A stretch of 64,000 bases of DNA from Vulcanimicrobiota bacterium (GCA_003151115.1 PLWS01000002.1:620001-684000); one strand, 5' to 3'; counted from the stretch's first letter, positions 23,792 through 32,741 are shown. The notes: generated from the sequence alone by a model not told the origin. Made by a program: numbers and translations.

Positions 23792-25127
23792 CACTTGGAT
23801 ATGTTTCCGGGACCTCGCCGGCTTCCCAAAGCGCAGTCCGCTCCAGAGGTTCCACAGCGCGCGTGCGATTGTAATGGAAGATAGCGTCGAATTGATCGGC
23901 GATGCGCGCTTCAAGGTAATGGCTGTAGAGTTCAGTTTCGGGCCGATAGATGACGCCAATCGCGCGCTCCAGTAAACGGCCTTGCAGCGCTGGATACACC
24001 TTTACTGCCGACCCTAGATCGAGATAAAAGTTCGGAATCTCGACTGCTTGGAAGAGGCTTTCCCAGCTGCCCGCAACGGGCGGACGCACGGTCTTGCGTT
24101 CTGCCTCAGCGTGCCAATTCGATGCCGCAGTCACGGTGCCCGACGCGGTCGTAAAACCGATGAGCCGGCACGCGGAAGGATAGCCTTGGCGCACCAGCTG
24201 GCCGATGTTGATTTCCCGCCCAGCTCCCATCGAGGTCGCCCGCGCATCGCCGACGTGCGAGTTGTGTGCCCAGACGACGATCTTTGCCGGAGTTCCGAGT
24301 TTGTGCTCGAGGTGTGCCGACAACTGCTCCAGGGTTTGGAACATGAATCGATCGCGTAGGTTCCACGAAGAGATCTCGGCGTTGAGCATAGTGCGATAAT
24401 ACTCTTCGGCGGCGGCCACGACGCGTGCATTTTGCTCGGCGAAGAAGCGCTTTTCGCCGGCGCGCGCTCCATTCGCCTCGACCCGTGCAAAAGCGCGGCG
24501 CTGCATATCCAGCAATTGCTGCAGCACTTCGTTCTGGCATGAAGCCGTCAGACCGTCGCCCACCGAGTATGCATAGGCTTCGGTGTCGGCGCCAAAGCGG
24601 TCGAAACACGCATACCGTTGCTTTGCGCGTTCTGCCGCTGCCGGATCCGTGCGCTCCAGATACTCGATAACGGCTCGGATGCTGCCATACAGGCTGTACA
24701 GATCCAGCCCGAAGAAGCCGGCTTTGGTTTGCATTGGCAGAGAATCATTGAAGGACCGCAGCCAACCGACGAAATCTAGAACGTCGGCATTACACCACAT
24801 CCAGGTCGGAAAGCGCCGGAATCCTTCGAGTGCATTTGCGGCTTCTGCGTCCTCCGGCCCACCGCAAACATAGCGATGCACGCGGTATGCGTCGGGCCAG
24901 TCGCCCTCAACCGCTACGGCGGCGAACCCGTGGTCGCGAATGAGCCGCTTGGTGATCTCGGCGCGAACTCGGTAAAATTCATGCGTTCCGTGCGTGGCTT
25001 CGCCGATGAGAACGTATTGCTTATCGCCGGCGGCGGCAACGACCTCATCGAAATCTGCCGCATCACCAGTCAACGGATGTACGAGCGCCCGCAAGCGATG
25101 CGGATCGTGAACGGTCGTTTGTCTCAT
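23784..25127 (-). CDS. Erythromycin-esterase-family protein
   Basis: A 447-residue member of the erythromycin esterase family (EreA/SuccPro-like). Signature segments are VLIGEATHGTHEFYRVRAEITKRLI, AVAVEGDWPDAYRVHRYV, MWCNADVLDFVGWLRSFND and KIVVWAHNSHVGDARATSMG, with the conserved His and Glu residues present. ATG 25127 forms an ATGA overlap with the phosphoribosyltransferase stop. Most chromosomal family members do not hydrolyse macrolides, and the linkage to a phosphoribosyltransferase and an alpha/beta hydrolase recurs in many genomes without known substrate, so a resistance role should not be assumed. Confidence 0.9.
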   Translation of the reverse strand: MRQTTVHDPHRLRALVHPLTGDAADFDEVVAAAGDKQYVLIGEATHGTHEFYRVRAEITKRLIRDHGFAAVAVEGDWPDAYRVHRYVCGGPEDAEAANALEGFRRFPTWMWCNADVLDFVGWLRSFNDSLPMQTKAGFFGLDLYSLYGSIRAVIEYLERTDPAAAERAKQRYACFDRFGADTEAYAYSVGDGLTASCQNEVLQQLLDMQRRAFARVEANGARAGEKRFFAEQNARVVAAAEEYYRTMLNAEISSWNLRDRFMFQTLEQLSAHLEHKLGTPAKIVVWAHNSHVGDARATSMGAGREINIGQLVRQGYPSACRLIGFTTASGTVTAASNWHAEAERKTVRPPVAGSWESLFQAVEIPNFYLDLGSAVKVYPALQGRLLERAIGVIYRPETELYSHYLEARIADQFDAIFHYNRTRAVEPLERTALWEAGEVPETYPSGV

Positions 25128-25792
25128 GCTGCATGTTTCCCGGTCGGGGCTCTTGCCAAGAGGTCGCGTACCTCCGTATCGTCGACCTGCCGGAAGTTTG
25201 AATAATATGCTCCGACCGCGTAAAACGGGTCGGGTGTTAGGACGCAAACCAGTTCATCGACGAGGCTGCTAAATTCGTTTTGTGTCTGTGCGGGAGCGAC
25301 CGGCACTGCGACGACGACCTTTTTTGGGTGCCGGCGACGCACCGCGTCGATCCCGACGCGCATTGTCGATCCTGTGGCGAGCCCATCGTCGACAAGAATG
25401 ACGACTTTTCCCAATAAGTCCGGCTGCGGCCGTCCCTGCCGATAAGCTAGTTCGCGACGGCGTACCTCTTGCAATTCGTTTTGAAACGCGGTGTGAAACT
25501 CGTCGCTTGTTATCCCAAGGGCGTCAACGGCGTCGCGATTGACTGCGTATGTACCGTCGCCGGCGACGGCCCCCATGGCCAGTTCGGGGTGATAGGGCAC
25601 GCCGATCTTCCGGACGACGAAGACGTCCAACGGAGCTTTAAGTGCTCGGGCAACCTCGTAAGCGACCGGCACGCCCCCACGCGGCAATGCCAAGACGATC
25701 GTTTCCGGCCGCCCCGCATACGCCATCAACTTTCGAGCTAGCAGGCGGCCCGCTTCGAATCGGTCGGTGAATTGCGGAGACATATTCGTCAT
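25124..25792 (-). CDS. Phosphoribosyltransferase-family protein
   Basis: A 222-residue type I phosphoribosyltransferase-fold protein. The PRPP-binding loop VVILVDDGLATGSTMRVGID is clear, preceded by ALPRGGVPVAYEVARALKAP and VVRKIGVPYHPELAMGAVA, the pattern of the ComF-like group of unknown substrate often found beside dienelactone hydrolases. It overlaps its upstream neighbour (SRPBCC gene) and downstream neighbour (esterase-family gene) by four bases each, giving one tightly coupled operon. Confidence 0.92.
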   Translation of the reverse strand: MTNMSPQFTDRFEAGRLLARKLMAYAGRPETIVLALPRGGVPVAYEVARALKAPLDVFVVRKIGVPYHPELAMGAVAGDGTYAVNRDAVDALGITSDEFHTAFQNELQEVRRRELAYRQGRPQPDLLGKVVILVDDGLATGSTMRVGIDAVRRRHPKKVVVAVPVAPAQTQNEFSSLVDELVCVLTPDPFYAVGAYYSNFRQVDDTEVRDLLARAPTGKHAA

Positions 25793-26247
25793 ATAGCCAT
25801 TTTGATGCGATTGGTAATGGTCTCGGCGAGCTGTTCGACGAAGCGTTTGAGGCTGGCTCTTGCTACATCTCGCAGGATCGTGGCGTCAATCGTTTTGCCG
25901 ATGCCGCCCAACGGCACACTGTATTTTCCGTCCAGGCGCAGTTCGCAGGTATCTGCAAGGGTATGCAGGAGAGCAATCACACCGTGAAAATGCGGGAAGA
26001 ATCTCTCATTGGTGGAGGGTTCGATCGCGATCTCGAGCTCGTAGCGACTATTGCCCTCGCTCAGCGTAACTCTTATCGGCGCGGAGACAGATGCGCCCAA
26101 CAGACCGGACCAATCAGCTTCCAACGAAGCCGCGCCGGGGTGCGCTTGAAGATCTTCGAGGGTCGCAAGCAATATCTGCCAAGCCAACCCGATCGGAACG
26201 CGTACGCTCGCGCGCTCGGAAACGGACGTTCCCTTCATAACTTTCAT
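25789..26247 (-). CDS. SRPBCC-like small protein
   Basis: A 152-residue protein with the START/SRPBCC pattern: a first strand and helix (SERASVRVPIGLAWQILLATLEDL), alternating central strands (PIRVTLSEGNSRYELEIAIE, HTLADTCELRLDGKY) and a long C-terminal helix (ILRDVARASLKRFVEQLAETI). Such folds bind hydrophobic ligands. It is the first gene of the four-gene minus-strand operon and overlaps the phosphoribosyltransferase start by four bases. The family call rests on pattern rather than a specific motif. Confidence 0.6.
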   Translation of the reverse strand: MKVMKGTSVSERASVRVPIGLAWQILLATLEDLQAHPGAASLEADWSGLLGASVSAPIRVTLSEGNSRYELEIAIEPSTNERFFPHFHGVIALLHTLADTCELRLDGKYSVPLGGIGKTIDATILRDVARASLKRFVEQLAETITNRIKMAI

Positions 26248-26390
26248 GCGGCCGGCTCTACCTCCGGAGTAAAGCGTCGCATATCGCTACGAAGGCCCTG
26301 GGAACGTTCCGAGAACATTCCTCGAAGCCGGGTTTTAGCGCGAGGATCACCCAATGAGCGCGAGCAAGCACAGCCGGGCGGAGAAGCTAC

Positions 26391-26963
26391 GTGAATTCTG
26401 GTACATGGACGGACTTGCGCAGCGCCATCTACGGCCGGCGCGCAGTACGCCTATACAAAAGTACGCCGATCGATCGAGACACGATCGAAGCGCTCGCGCA
26501 CGCTGCCATACAAGCGCCAAGCGCGATGAACCGCCAACCGTGGGTATTTGCGGTTGTCGAAGGTAAAGAACGGCTCCAACGCTTGTCAGACAGCGTTAAA
26601 CATTATCTGCTTACCCTCCCGACGCCAGACTTTCCAATCGAGCGCGACATGTTGATGGATCCCGGCGTCAATATCTTCCATGGCGCCCCCGCGTTAATCG
26701 TCGTTTGCGCGACATCGAATGACGCCCAAGCGGCGGAAGACTGCTGCCTTGCGGCGGAAAATCTCATGCTGGCGGCGTATGCCTCCGATCTCGCAACGTG
26801 TCCGGTCGGCCTCTCGCGTCAATACCTTGTGAAGCCCCAAACAAAGCGCGAACTCGGCATTCCGCAGGAACTCGTACCTGTTTTTCCGGTCGTTGCCGGA
26901 TATCCGGACGAAGAGCCGCAGAAAAGCCACGGCCGCCACACTCCGACGATCCTCTGGCTCTGA
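26391..26963 (+). CDS. Nitroreductase-family flavoprotein
   Basis: A 190-residue paralogue of the gene at 22487-23035. It contains AIYGRRAVRLYKSTPID, AIQAPSAMNRQPWVFAVVEG, NIFHGAPALIVVCAT and AAEDCCLAAENLMLAAYASDLATCPVGLSR. The start is GTG with GGAG about ten bases ahead. It is transcribed away from the stress operon, divergent from the SRPBCC gene. FMN-dependent reduction of nitro or quinone compounds is expected; substrate unknown. Confidence 0.92.
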   Translation: MNSGTWTDLRSAIYGRRAVRLYKSTPIDRDTIEALAHAAIQAPSAMNRQPWVFAVVEGKERLQRLSDSVKHYLLTLPTPDFPIERDMLMDPGVNIFHGAPALIVVCATSNDAQAAEDCCLAAENLMLAAYASDLATCPVGLSRQYLVKPQTKRELGIPQELVPVFPVVAGYPDEEPQKSHGRHTPTILWL

Positions 26964-26994
26964 CCGAATGGCCGGCGGGTGCCTGATTTAGTGT

Positions 26995-27900
26995 ATGTGG
27001 TGGCTGCCGGTCGCATTATGCGCGCCAATCCTGTGGGCGATCTCCACGCACATCGACAAGTTTTTGGTCGAACGCTATTTCAAAGAGCGGAACGTCGCGG
27101 TATTAATGGTCTTTACCGCACTGCTTGGTCTATTGCTGATTCCTTGGATCGCGCTATTTGCACCGGTATTTCGACTGCCGCTAGGAAGCATCGGCACCAT
27201 CGTTCTCGCAGGGCTGCTCTACATGGTGGCAATGGTCTTTTACCTGGGAGCCCTGCAGTCGGAAGAAGCCTCTGTTGTTGCTCCGTTTTTTCAGGCCGCA
27301 CCCATTTTTGCATACGCCCTTGCCTATTTTGTCCTGCATGATACGCCATCGCCGCATCAGCTCTGGGGCGGCGGACTCGTGATCGCCGGAAGCGCGATTT
27401 TATCGTTGGATCCGGAGCATTTCGGGCGGCCGAAGATTCGTCTTATCACGCTCATGCTCGCATGCGCGCTAGCGCTCGCGATAAGTTCCGTCATCTTCAA
27501 GCTTTTCGCCATTCACGATGAGTTTTGGACGACTACGTTCTGGACATATGCGGGGGAAGCGCTTTTCGGCGCTGGTGTGCTCGCCATTCCGTCGCTTCGA
27601 GGGGAATTCATGATGCTGCTGCGACGCAGCACCAGGGCGTTGCTCGCGATCAATGGAGCGAACGAAGTCATCAATTTGGGCGGCGGGTTAATCAGCCGGT
27701 ATGCTCTGCTGCTTGCGCCCTTAGGACTTGTTCAGGCGATCAGCAGCACGACAACGATCTTTGTCTTCCTTTTTGGACTTTTGTTATCTCGGTTTTTCCC
27801 GGCTTTGGGGCGCGAGAATCTTGCGCCGAAAACTCTGCTCCAAAATGGGACCGGGATTATCATCGTCGCGTTTGGCATCACGTTAGTCAACGTTCGCTAG
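26995..27900 (+). CDS. EamA/DMT-family transporter
   Basis: A 301-residue inner-membrane protein with ten hydrophobic segments in two related halves, the drug/metabolite transporter layout: WWLPVALCAPILWAISTHID at the start and the repeat-half phrase LITLMLACALALAISSVIF after the middle. The motif YLGALQSEEASVVAPFFQAAPIFAYAL matches the EamA signature region near the end of the first half. It begins 31 bases after the nitroreductase gene and may be co-transcribed. Export of a metabolite or drug is likely; substrate unknown. Confidence 0.88.
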   Translation: MWWLPVALCAPILWAISTHIDKFLVERYFKERNVAVLMVFTALLGLLLIPWIALFAPVFRLPLGSIGTIVLAGLLYMVAMVFYLGALQSEEASVVAPFFQAAPIFAYALAYFVLHDTPSPHQLWGGGLVIAGSAILSLDPEHFGRPKIRLITLMLACALALAISSVIFKLFAIHDEFWTTTFWTYAGEALFGAGVLAIPSLRGEFMMLLRRSTRALLAINGANEVINLGGGLISRYALLLAPLGLVQAISSTTTIFVFLFGLLLSRFFPALGRENLAPKTLLQNGTGIIIVAFGITLVNVR

Positions 27901-27952
27901 CATCTCCGCGTTGATTAGGCGTGGCAACCTTGAGCGCCCCGCTTCGCAAGCC

Positions 27953-28022
27953 TTTGACCTCCGCGTTTGACCCCGCCGCATCCACGAGGGGTTCAGAACT
28001 TGCCGCAGGCGTGCCGGCTTCT
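27953..28022 (+). repeat. Shortened copy of the element-end repeat, without tRNA core
   Basis: CGCGTTTGACCCC, GCCGCATCCACGAG and GCCGCAGGCGTGCCGG match the stretch before att copies 1 and 3. About 39 bases between the two GCCGCATCC words are missing, and the match stops where the tRNA core CTGTTAATC would begin. It looks like a scar of an excised or decayed element. It abuts the stop codon of the gene at 28021-28584. Confidence 0.65.
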
Positions 28023-28584
28023 AGGGAGCGTTAATACTAATTGGTGCGTTGAACTGCGAATAGCGAAGCGTTATGAGACCACCATTAGACGTTTTAACAA
28101 CAGCTTGAATAGGTAGATGTTTCGTATTAATCCACATGTCGACCACCGCCGAGCCGGTCTTCTGCACGAGGTGATACGTGCGCGCCTGCACGCCGCCGAC
28201 ACTCTTCATGCCCGTGTACGTGACCGCGTAGTCTTTCGCGAGATTTCCTTGTAGGCCTAAAGTTCGGATCGATTGCAGTCGCGCTTGAAGCGGTGCTGCC
28301 ATCCCGGCCGGCATGGGCATCGTGCGACCGCTCGTCGAGAACCACGCGTTCGAACCGATGAAAACGGCGACCATGCCGTTCGAAAGCGTTTCTCGGACAC
28401 GGTCGGGCCACACGAAATCCATCGAGATCGATGCGCTCGCCATGGCGAGGTCCGCGTGAAACGTCTTGAGTGCGTAGAACGTTTTTTCGACCTTCACCAG
28501 GTCGGACGTCGGGCTGGCAGCAGCCGCTAGCGGCGTGCATGGGATCGCGAATGCAAGGACGAGCCACGCGAGGCGCTTCTTCAT
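28021..28584 (-). CDS. Secreted LolA-like protein
   Basis: A 187-residue exported protein. Signal peptide MKKRLAWLVLAFAIPCTPLAAAAS is followed by a LolA/DUF2092-like beta barrel pattern: FYALKTFHADLAMASASISMDFVWPDRVRETLSNG, AVTYTGMKSVGGVQARTYHLV, VDMWINTKHLPIQAVVKTSNG. ATG 28584 is chosen over ATG 28593 because GGGAG then has proper spacing. LolA-like folds carry lipids or lipoproteins in the periplasm; this one may be a distant relative with other use. No operon partner. Confidence 0.7.
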   Translation of the reverse strand: MKKRLAWLVLAFAIPCTPLAAAASPTSDLVKVEKTFYALKTFHADLAMASASISMDFVWPDRVRETLSNGMVAVFIGSNAWFSTSGRTMPMPAGMAAPLQARLQSIRTLGLQGNLAKDYAVTYTGMKSVGGVQARTYHLVQKTGSAVVDMWINTKHLPIQAVVKTSNGGLITLRYSQFNAPISINAP

Positions 28585-28627
28585 AAGATCCATCTCCCGT
28601 TCGATTCAAAACAAGGGTAACGACGCG

Positions 28628-30742
28628 TTATGGAACGACTGCGATACCGAAGGCTCCATTCAAGCACGTGCAATTCAGATGGTTGATGTAGGAGCCCGGC
28701 GGCGGCGGCGTCGAGCCCGTCACGGGCGCGAACTCGTATACATCGTTCGAGTTCCCGGCAGCAACGTACAAGTTCTTGGAAGCGTCGACCGCAATCTGTG
28801 ATGCTTGATTGATCTTGAACAGCAAGGTCGAGCCAAACAGCGTCGTTTGTACGCTCGTGCTACCGGGTGCGTAGACCGTGATCGTGTTGGTCGTAGACTG
28901 TGCGACGTAAACTCTTCCGTCCGAAGCGACCGCGATGCCAACCGGTGCCGCCATGCCCGCGGTGATCGTCAAGACGGAGATGGGCGCTTGGTTCCCGCTG
29001 CTGCTTGCAGAATAGACGGTAACGCTGCCGGCGCCGCAAACGCTGCCGATTCCGCCGCCGCAGTTGTTGACCACGTAGATCAGTCCGGTGCCGTCGCGGC
29101 CAACCTCATACGGGGTGCTGAGCTGGGTGAGATTTCCTTGGATCTGGATCCCCGGCACGGCATTTCCGGTCGCTCCTGAAGCAAAGAAGTCGACGGCATT
29201 ATTTTTGTAATCCGTCAAGTCAAGAGCGCCGCCCGAATCGACGGCGGGCGCCCATACGTTCGTGTCCGTGCTCAGATTCGACGACGGCGTCGCGTTGCCG
29301 TTTGCGCCGTAGACGAACGAAAACAGACTCGTTAAGCCGGCGGTCGAGCTCGGCACATAGACACGGCCGGTTGAATCCACCGCAATGCCCGTCGGAGCCG
29401 TGTTCGAGACGAAGTTGATCGAATTGATCAGCGACCCGGAACCGCCGCTTGAGCCCGGCGGCCAGATGTAGATACTCCAGAATCCTGAGGAGGCGCCTCC
29501 GCTCAGCACAAACATCGTGCCCGCTGCCGCGCTTGGGGGAGTTGGCGATGGCGATGGTGATGGCGATGGCGACGGCGATGGCGTGATGATGGTTAGAGTA
29601 TACAAAACCGCCACTGCATAGGGCGTGGTGCCAGCTGCGAAGGAACCCGTCAGCGTGAGCGCGCCGGTCGTCGAGTTGATCGCGTAAGCGGAAACGCTTT
29701 TGTCGCCTGCATTGGTAACGAACAGGGACGCGCCGACGGGATCGACCGCCGCTCCAACGGGCGAGTTTCCCGCCGGGGCGGGCGTGCCCACCGCCGTGAG
29801 CGCGCCATTCCCGCCGATGGCGTAAGTGGAAACGGTGTTGGAGCCTGAATTGGTAACGTACAAGTGCGCGTTCAAGAAGACGGGCTGAACCGCCACTCCA
29901 ATGGGCGCGGCGCCCGCCGCGAAGGGCGAACCGCTCACCGGCGTGAGCGCGCCGCTCGTCGAGTTGATACTGTAGGCGGAAACGGTGTTGTCGCCTTCAT
30001 TCGTAACGTACAAGAAGTTGTTGTCGTGGCTGACCGCCACTCCGGTGGGCGAGTTGCCCGCCCTGAAGGGCGAACCGGTTACCTGTCCGAGCGCGCCGGG
30101 CGCAATACTGCCGAAGTTATTGATGATATACGCGGAAACGTTGTTGGAGCCAAAATTGGTGACGTACAAGAACTTGCCGGGATCAACCGCCGCTCCATAG
30201 GGAAAGCTGCCCGCCGTGAAGGGCGAACCGGTCACCGCCGTGAGTGCGCCGGTTGCCGTGTTGATGCTGTAGCCGGAAACGTTGCTGGAGCCGTTATTGG
30301 CAACGTACAAGAGGTTGTCGGTGACATCAATCGCCACTCCTAAGGGCGACGTGCCCGCTGTGACCGAACCGACCTGCGTGAGCGCACCGGTCGTCGGGAT
30401 GACCGCGTAAGCGGAAACGGTGTTGGAGTTCTCATTGGTAACGTATACCTGTCCGATTCCTAAAAAGGAATCGAGATAGGCCGCTATTCCGTGGGGCCCG
30501 GAGCCCACTGTGAAGGGCGAGCCGGTCACCTGTGTGAGCGCGCCGGTCCCCAAGGTGACGCCGTAAGCGGAAACGTTGCCGGAGTTGGAATTGACGACGT
30601 ATGCGTACTCGACGAACGTCGTCCCGGGGGGAAGCCCAGTACCGGAACCGGGGCAACCGGCCAGTGTGATCGCCGCAAGCCCTAACAAGATTAGAGCGGA
30701 CCGCTTTATGAGCAACATGCGAGTTCTCAAAGACCTAGTCAT
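28628..30742 (-). CDS. Beta-propeller lipoprotein (YncE/lactonase-like repeats)
   Basis: A 704-residue surface or periplasmic protein. A lipoprotein signal ends LLGLAAITLAGC. About eight repeats of roughly 50 residues follow (LYVTNxGSNNVSAYxI, TGALTxVTGSPFxAGxxPxGVAV), the pattern of YncE/6-phosphogluconolactonase-like propellers. A Pro-Ser linker (PSPSPSPSPSPSP, encoded near 29545-29580) leads to a second propeller-like part with NHL-style repeats (GIAVDSTGRVYVP). ATG 30742 has AGGAG nine bases ahead. Such proteins are common in soil Acidobacteria-like genomes and usually lack known ligands. An unusual perfect palindrome lies upstream at 30803-30830. Confidence 0.85.
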   Translation of the reverse strand: MTRSLRTRMLLIKRSALILLGLAAITLAGCPGSGTGLPPGTTFVEYAYVVNSNSGNVSAYGVTLGTGALTQVTGSPFTVGSGPHGIAAYLDSFLGIGQVYVTNENSNTVSAYAVIPTTGALTQVGSVTAGTSPLGVAIDVTDNLLYVANNGSSNVSGYSINTATGALTAVTGSPFTAGSFPYGAAVDPGKFLYVTNFGSNNVSAYIINNFGSIAPGALGQVTGSPFRAGNSPTGVAVSHDNNFLYVTNEGDNTVSAYSINSTSGALTPVSGSPFAAGAAPIGVAVQPVFLNAHLYVTNSGSNTVSTYAIGGNGALTAVGTPAPAGNSPVGAAVDPVGASLFVTNAGDKSVSAYAINSTTGALTLTGSFAAGTTPYAVAVLYTLTIITPSPSPSPSPSPSPTPPSAAAGTMFVLSGGASSGFWSIYIWPPGSSGGSGSLINSINFVSNTAPTGIAVDSTGRVYVPSSTAGLTSLFSFVYGANGNATPSSNLSTDTNVWAPAVDSGGALDLTDYKNNAVDFFASGATGNAVPGIQIQGNLTQLSTPYEVGRDGTGLIYVVNNCGGGIGSVCGAGSVTVYSASSSGNQAPISVLTITAGMAAPVGIAVASDGRVYVAQSTTNTITVYAPGSTSVQTTLFGSTLLFKINQASQIAVDASKNLYVAAGNSNDVYEFAPVTGSTPPPPGSYINHLNCTCLNGAFGIAVVP

Positions 30743-30802
30743 GCGACAAGCTCCTGAGAATAGAATCAAGTAAAAAAACGTCGGCATCGTGCCGGAAACT
30801 CG

Positions 30803-30830
30803 CAGTATGGAAAGCGTGCTTTCCATACTG
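30803..30830. promoter_or_regulatory. Perfect 13-bp inverted repeat upstream of the propeller gene
   Basis: CAGTATGGAAAGC, a GT spacer, and GCTTTCCATACTG form a perfect 28-base palindrome 61-88 bases before the start codon of the minus-strand lipoprotein gene. No T-run follows, so it is less like a terminator than like an operator for a dimeric regulator. The remaining 210 bases up to the next gene at 31043 show nothing else. Confidence 0.6.
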
Positions 30831-31042
30831 GTTAACGTGTCATTATCCCCTAGAGAAGAGAAGAGGCTGGGAAGGGGATCACAACATACTCGCTCACCTG
30901 GCTACGCTTCGGACCCCAAATTTTGACCACAATTGCAAGACGCGCGTGGCGATTCGCTTGGCGCCACTTGCATCCAAGGGTGCTCGCTGCCGCGTAGTCC
31001 TACTAAGAAGAGGCGCAGTCATCGTGCTCTAATCTGCAGGCC

Positions 31043-32272
31043 ATGCCAGGGTCACAATGGCTTCTGCTCGCGATCGCCGGTATTACGATGAGCCTCGTTG
31101 GGATTCGCCCACGCGCGATTCCCGAATGGATGTGGGCGCTAGCCGGTGCTGCGCTTGTTATCGCGCTCGGTTTCGAGCCTGTTGGCGCCGCTCTGTCCGC
31201 AATCGCGCGGCAGTGGAATGTTCTGTTCTTTGTCCTTGGTTTGATGGGATTGTCGGCAGCGGCTGAGGAGAGTGGAGCGTTCACGTGGGTCGCCGAAGTG
31301 ATGGTGGAGCGCGCGAGAGGGTCGCGTCGCAGGCTTTTCGTGCTCCTGTTTCTGAGCGGAGCAGTGCTCACATTCCTACTCTCCAACGATGCAACGGCGA
31401 TTGTGTTTACGCCGCTCGTGTATCGCGCCGTAGCCAAGCGAGGCGGTGACGCGCTGCCGTTTCTCTTCGGCTGCGTCTTCGTTGCCGACACCGCATCCTT
31501 CGGGCTGCCATTTGCAAACCCGGCCAACATCCTCGTGTTGCCGCAGCCGCAAATCTTGTCTTACATCTGGCATCTTGGACCGCCGCAACTCGCCGCGATC
31601 GCAATCAATCTGCTGCTATTTTTGGCGATCTTCCGCCCACAATTGCGCGGCCACTATGAGTTCGACGTCAGCGAAGCTCCGAATGCAAGAGTCGTGCGAA
31701 CGCTCATTGCCATGTGTTGCGTTGTGGCGGCATACATTGGCGCGCTTGTCTTCGATTGGCCGCTCGGTCCTGTTGCGTTAGCTGGAGGGCTGATAACGCT
31801 GGCCGTGGCGCACGTTGGACCGATCGCCGCTGTCCGACACGTCGGCTGGAAAACGTTCGTATTACTGGCGGGTCTTTTCGCCTTGGTCGACGCGATCGCG
31901 CGCGCCGGGTTCGTCGATCGGATCTCCCACGCCCTGGGAACAACGGCGAGTTTCGGAAGCCTTCCCATGATCGCTGCCGCAACTGCCGGCGCCGCCCTGC
32001 TCTCAAATGTATTCAATAATCTTCCGGTGGCCGTCGCATCTTCATACGTGGTCGCTCACGCGTCCTCTCATCTTTTTGCCTATCCTTTGATCGTGGGAAT
32101 CGATCTCGGCCCAAATCTGACGACCACGGGATCGCTGGCGACGATTCTCTGGCTTGCGATCCTGCGCGAGCGTGGGGTTCGCATCAGCGCGCTTGAATAT
32201 CTACGTTTGGGAGTAATCGTCGTGCCGCCCATGATCGTGGCGAACGTACTCTGGCTCTGGCTCATTCATTAG
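31043..32272 (+). CDS. ArsB/NhaD-type anion permease
   Basis: A 409-residue membrane protein with about eleven helices of the ion-transporter superfamily. Characteristic are the paired re-entrant motifs: FLLSNDATAIVFTPLVY and, in the second half, LLSNVFNNLPVAVASSYVV, followed by GIDLGPNLTTTGSLATILWL. This fits ArsB-type arsenite efflux or a related dicarboxylate or sodium transporter. No arsR or arsC gene is nearby, so arsenic export is not established. The gene is followed 10 bases later by a Usp-like gene. Confidence 0.88.
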   Translation: MPGSQWLLLAIAGITMSLVGIRPRAIPEWMWALAGAALVIALGFEPVGAALSAIARQWNVLFFVLGLMGLSAAAEESGAFTWVAEVMVERARGSRRRLFVLLFLSGAVLTFLLSNDATAIVFTPLVYRAVAKRGGDALPFLFGCVFVADTASFGLPFANPANILVLPQPQILSYIWHLGPPQLAAIAINLLLFLAIFRPQLRGHYEFDVSEAPNARVVRTLIAMCCVVAAYIGALVFDWPLGPVALAGGLITLAVAHVGPIAAVRHVGWKTFVLLAGLFALVDAIARAGFVDRISHALGTTASFGSLPMIAAATAGAALLSNVFNNLPVAVASSYVVAHASSHLFAYPLIVGIDLGPNLTTTGSLATILWLAILRERGVRISALEYLRLGVIVVPPMIVANVLWLWLIH

Positions 32273-32282
32273 GAGGTCTCCA

Positions 32283-32741
32283 ATGCTTACGGCCGCGCTT
32301 TGTTTCGACGGCGTTGAAGACGATGCGATCGTCGCTGCGGCACAGGCTTTTTTGCAGTGCTGCGCGCGCATCGAATCGTGGTGCGCTTATGACGATACGG
32401 CAGAACGTACTCTAGAAGCCGCTCTCGCACGCCATCACGGCCCGCCTCCTCCTCGCCCTCCGCATCATCCAAGCCTCGACGCTGAGCAGGCCGGCGCGAT
32501 TGCGAACCACGGCGTTGAGCTGTTGCGACGTGCGGGCTTTACGGCAACACCGCGGACGTTTGCCGGACGCGATGCTGGACATGCGCTCGCGACACAGAGT
32601 AGCCCCGAGATCGTTTTGATTATCGCTGCAGGACATCGACCCGAGCTCGGTCCGAAATCCGTGGGCCACGTCGCACGTTTCATGATCGATCACGCGCGAG
32701 GACCGGTACTGGTCTTGCGGCTTTCGATCGCTAGTAGCTAA
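32283..32741 (+). CDS. Universal-stress-protein-like protein
   Basis: A 152-residue protein whose C-terminal half follows the UspA pattern: a variable helix, IVLIIAAGHRPELGPKSVGHVARFMIDHARGPVLVLRL, where G-x2-G-x9-G nucleotide-binding residues are only partly kept. The middle is rich in His and Pro (HHGPPPPRPPHHPSL), which might bind metal. AGGAGG precedes the start and the gene follows the permease by 10 bases, so it is probably co-transcribed with it. Confidence 0.6.
   Translation: MLTAALCFDGVEDDAIVAAAQAFLQCCARIESWCAYDDTAERTLEAALARHHGPPPPRPPHHPSLDAEQAGAIANHGVELLRRAGFTATPRTFAGRDAGHALATQSSPEIVLIIAAGHRPELGPKSVGHVARFMIDHARGPVLVLRLSIASS

Noticed and set aside
24048-24873. Several plus-strand frames opposite the esterase-family gene
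   Set aside because: They mirror a well-conserved minus-strand gene and show no family features.
29864-30343. Plus-strand Arg/Gly-rich frame opposite the propeller gene
   Set aside because: Its repetitive composition follows from the propeller repeats on the coding strand.
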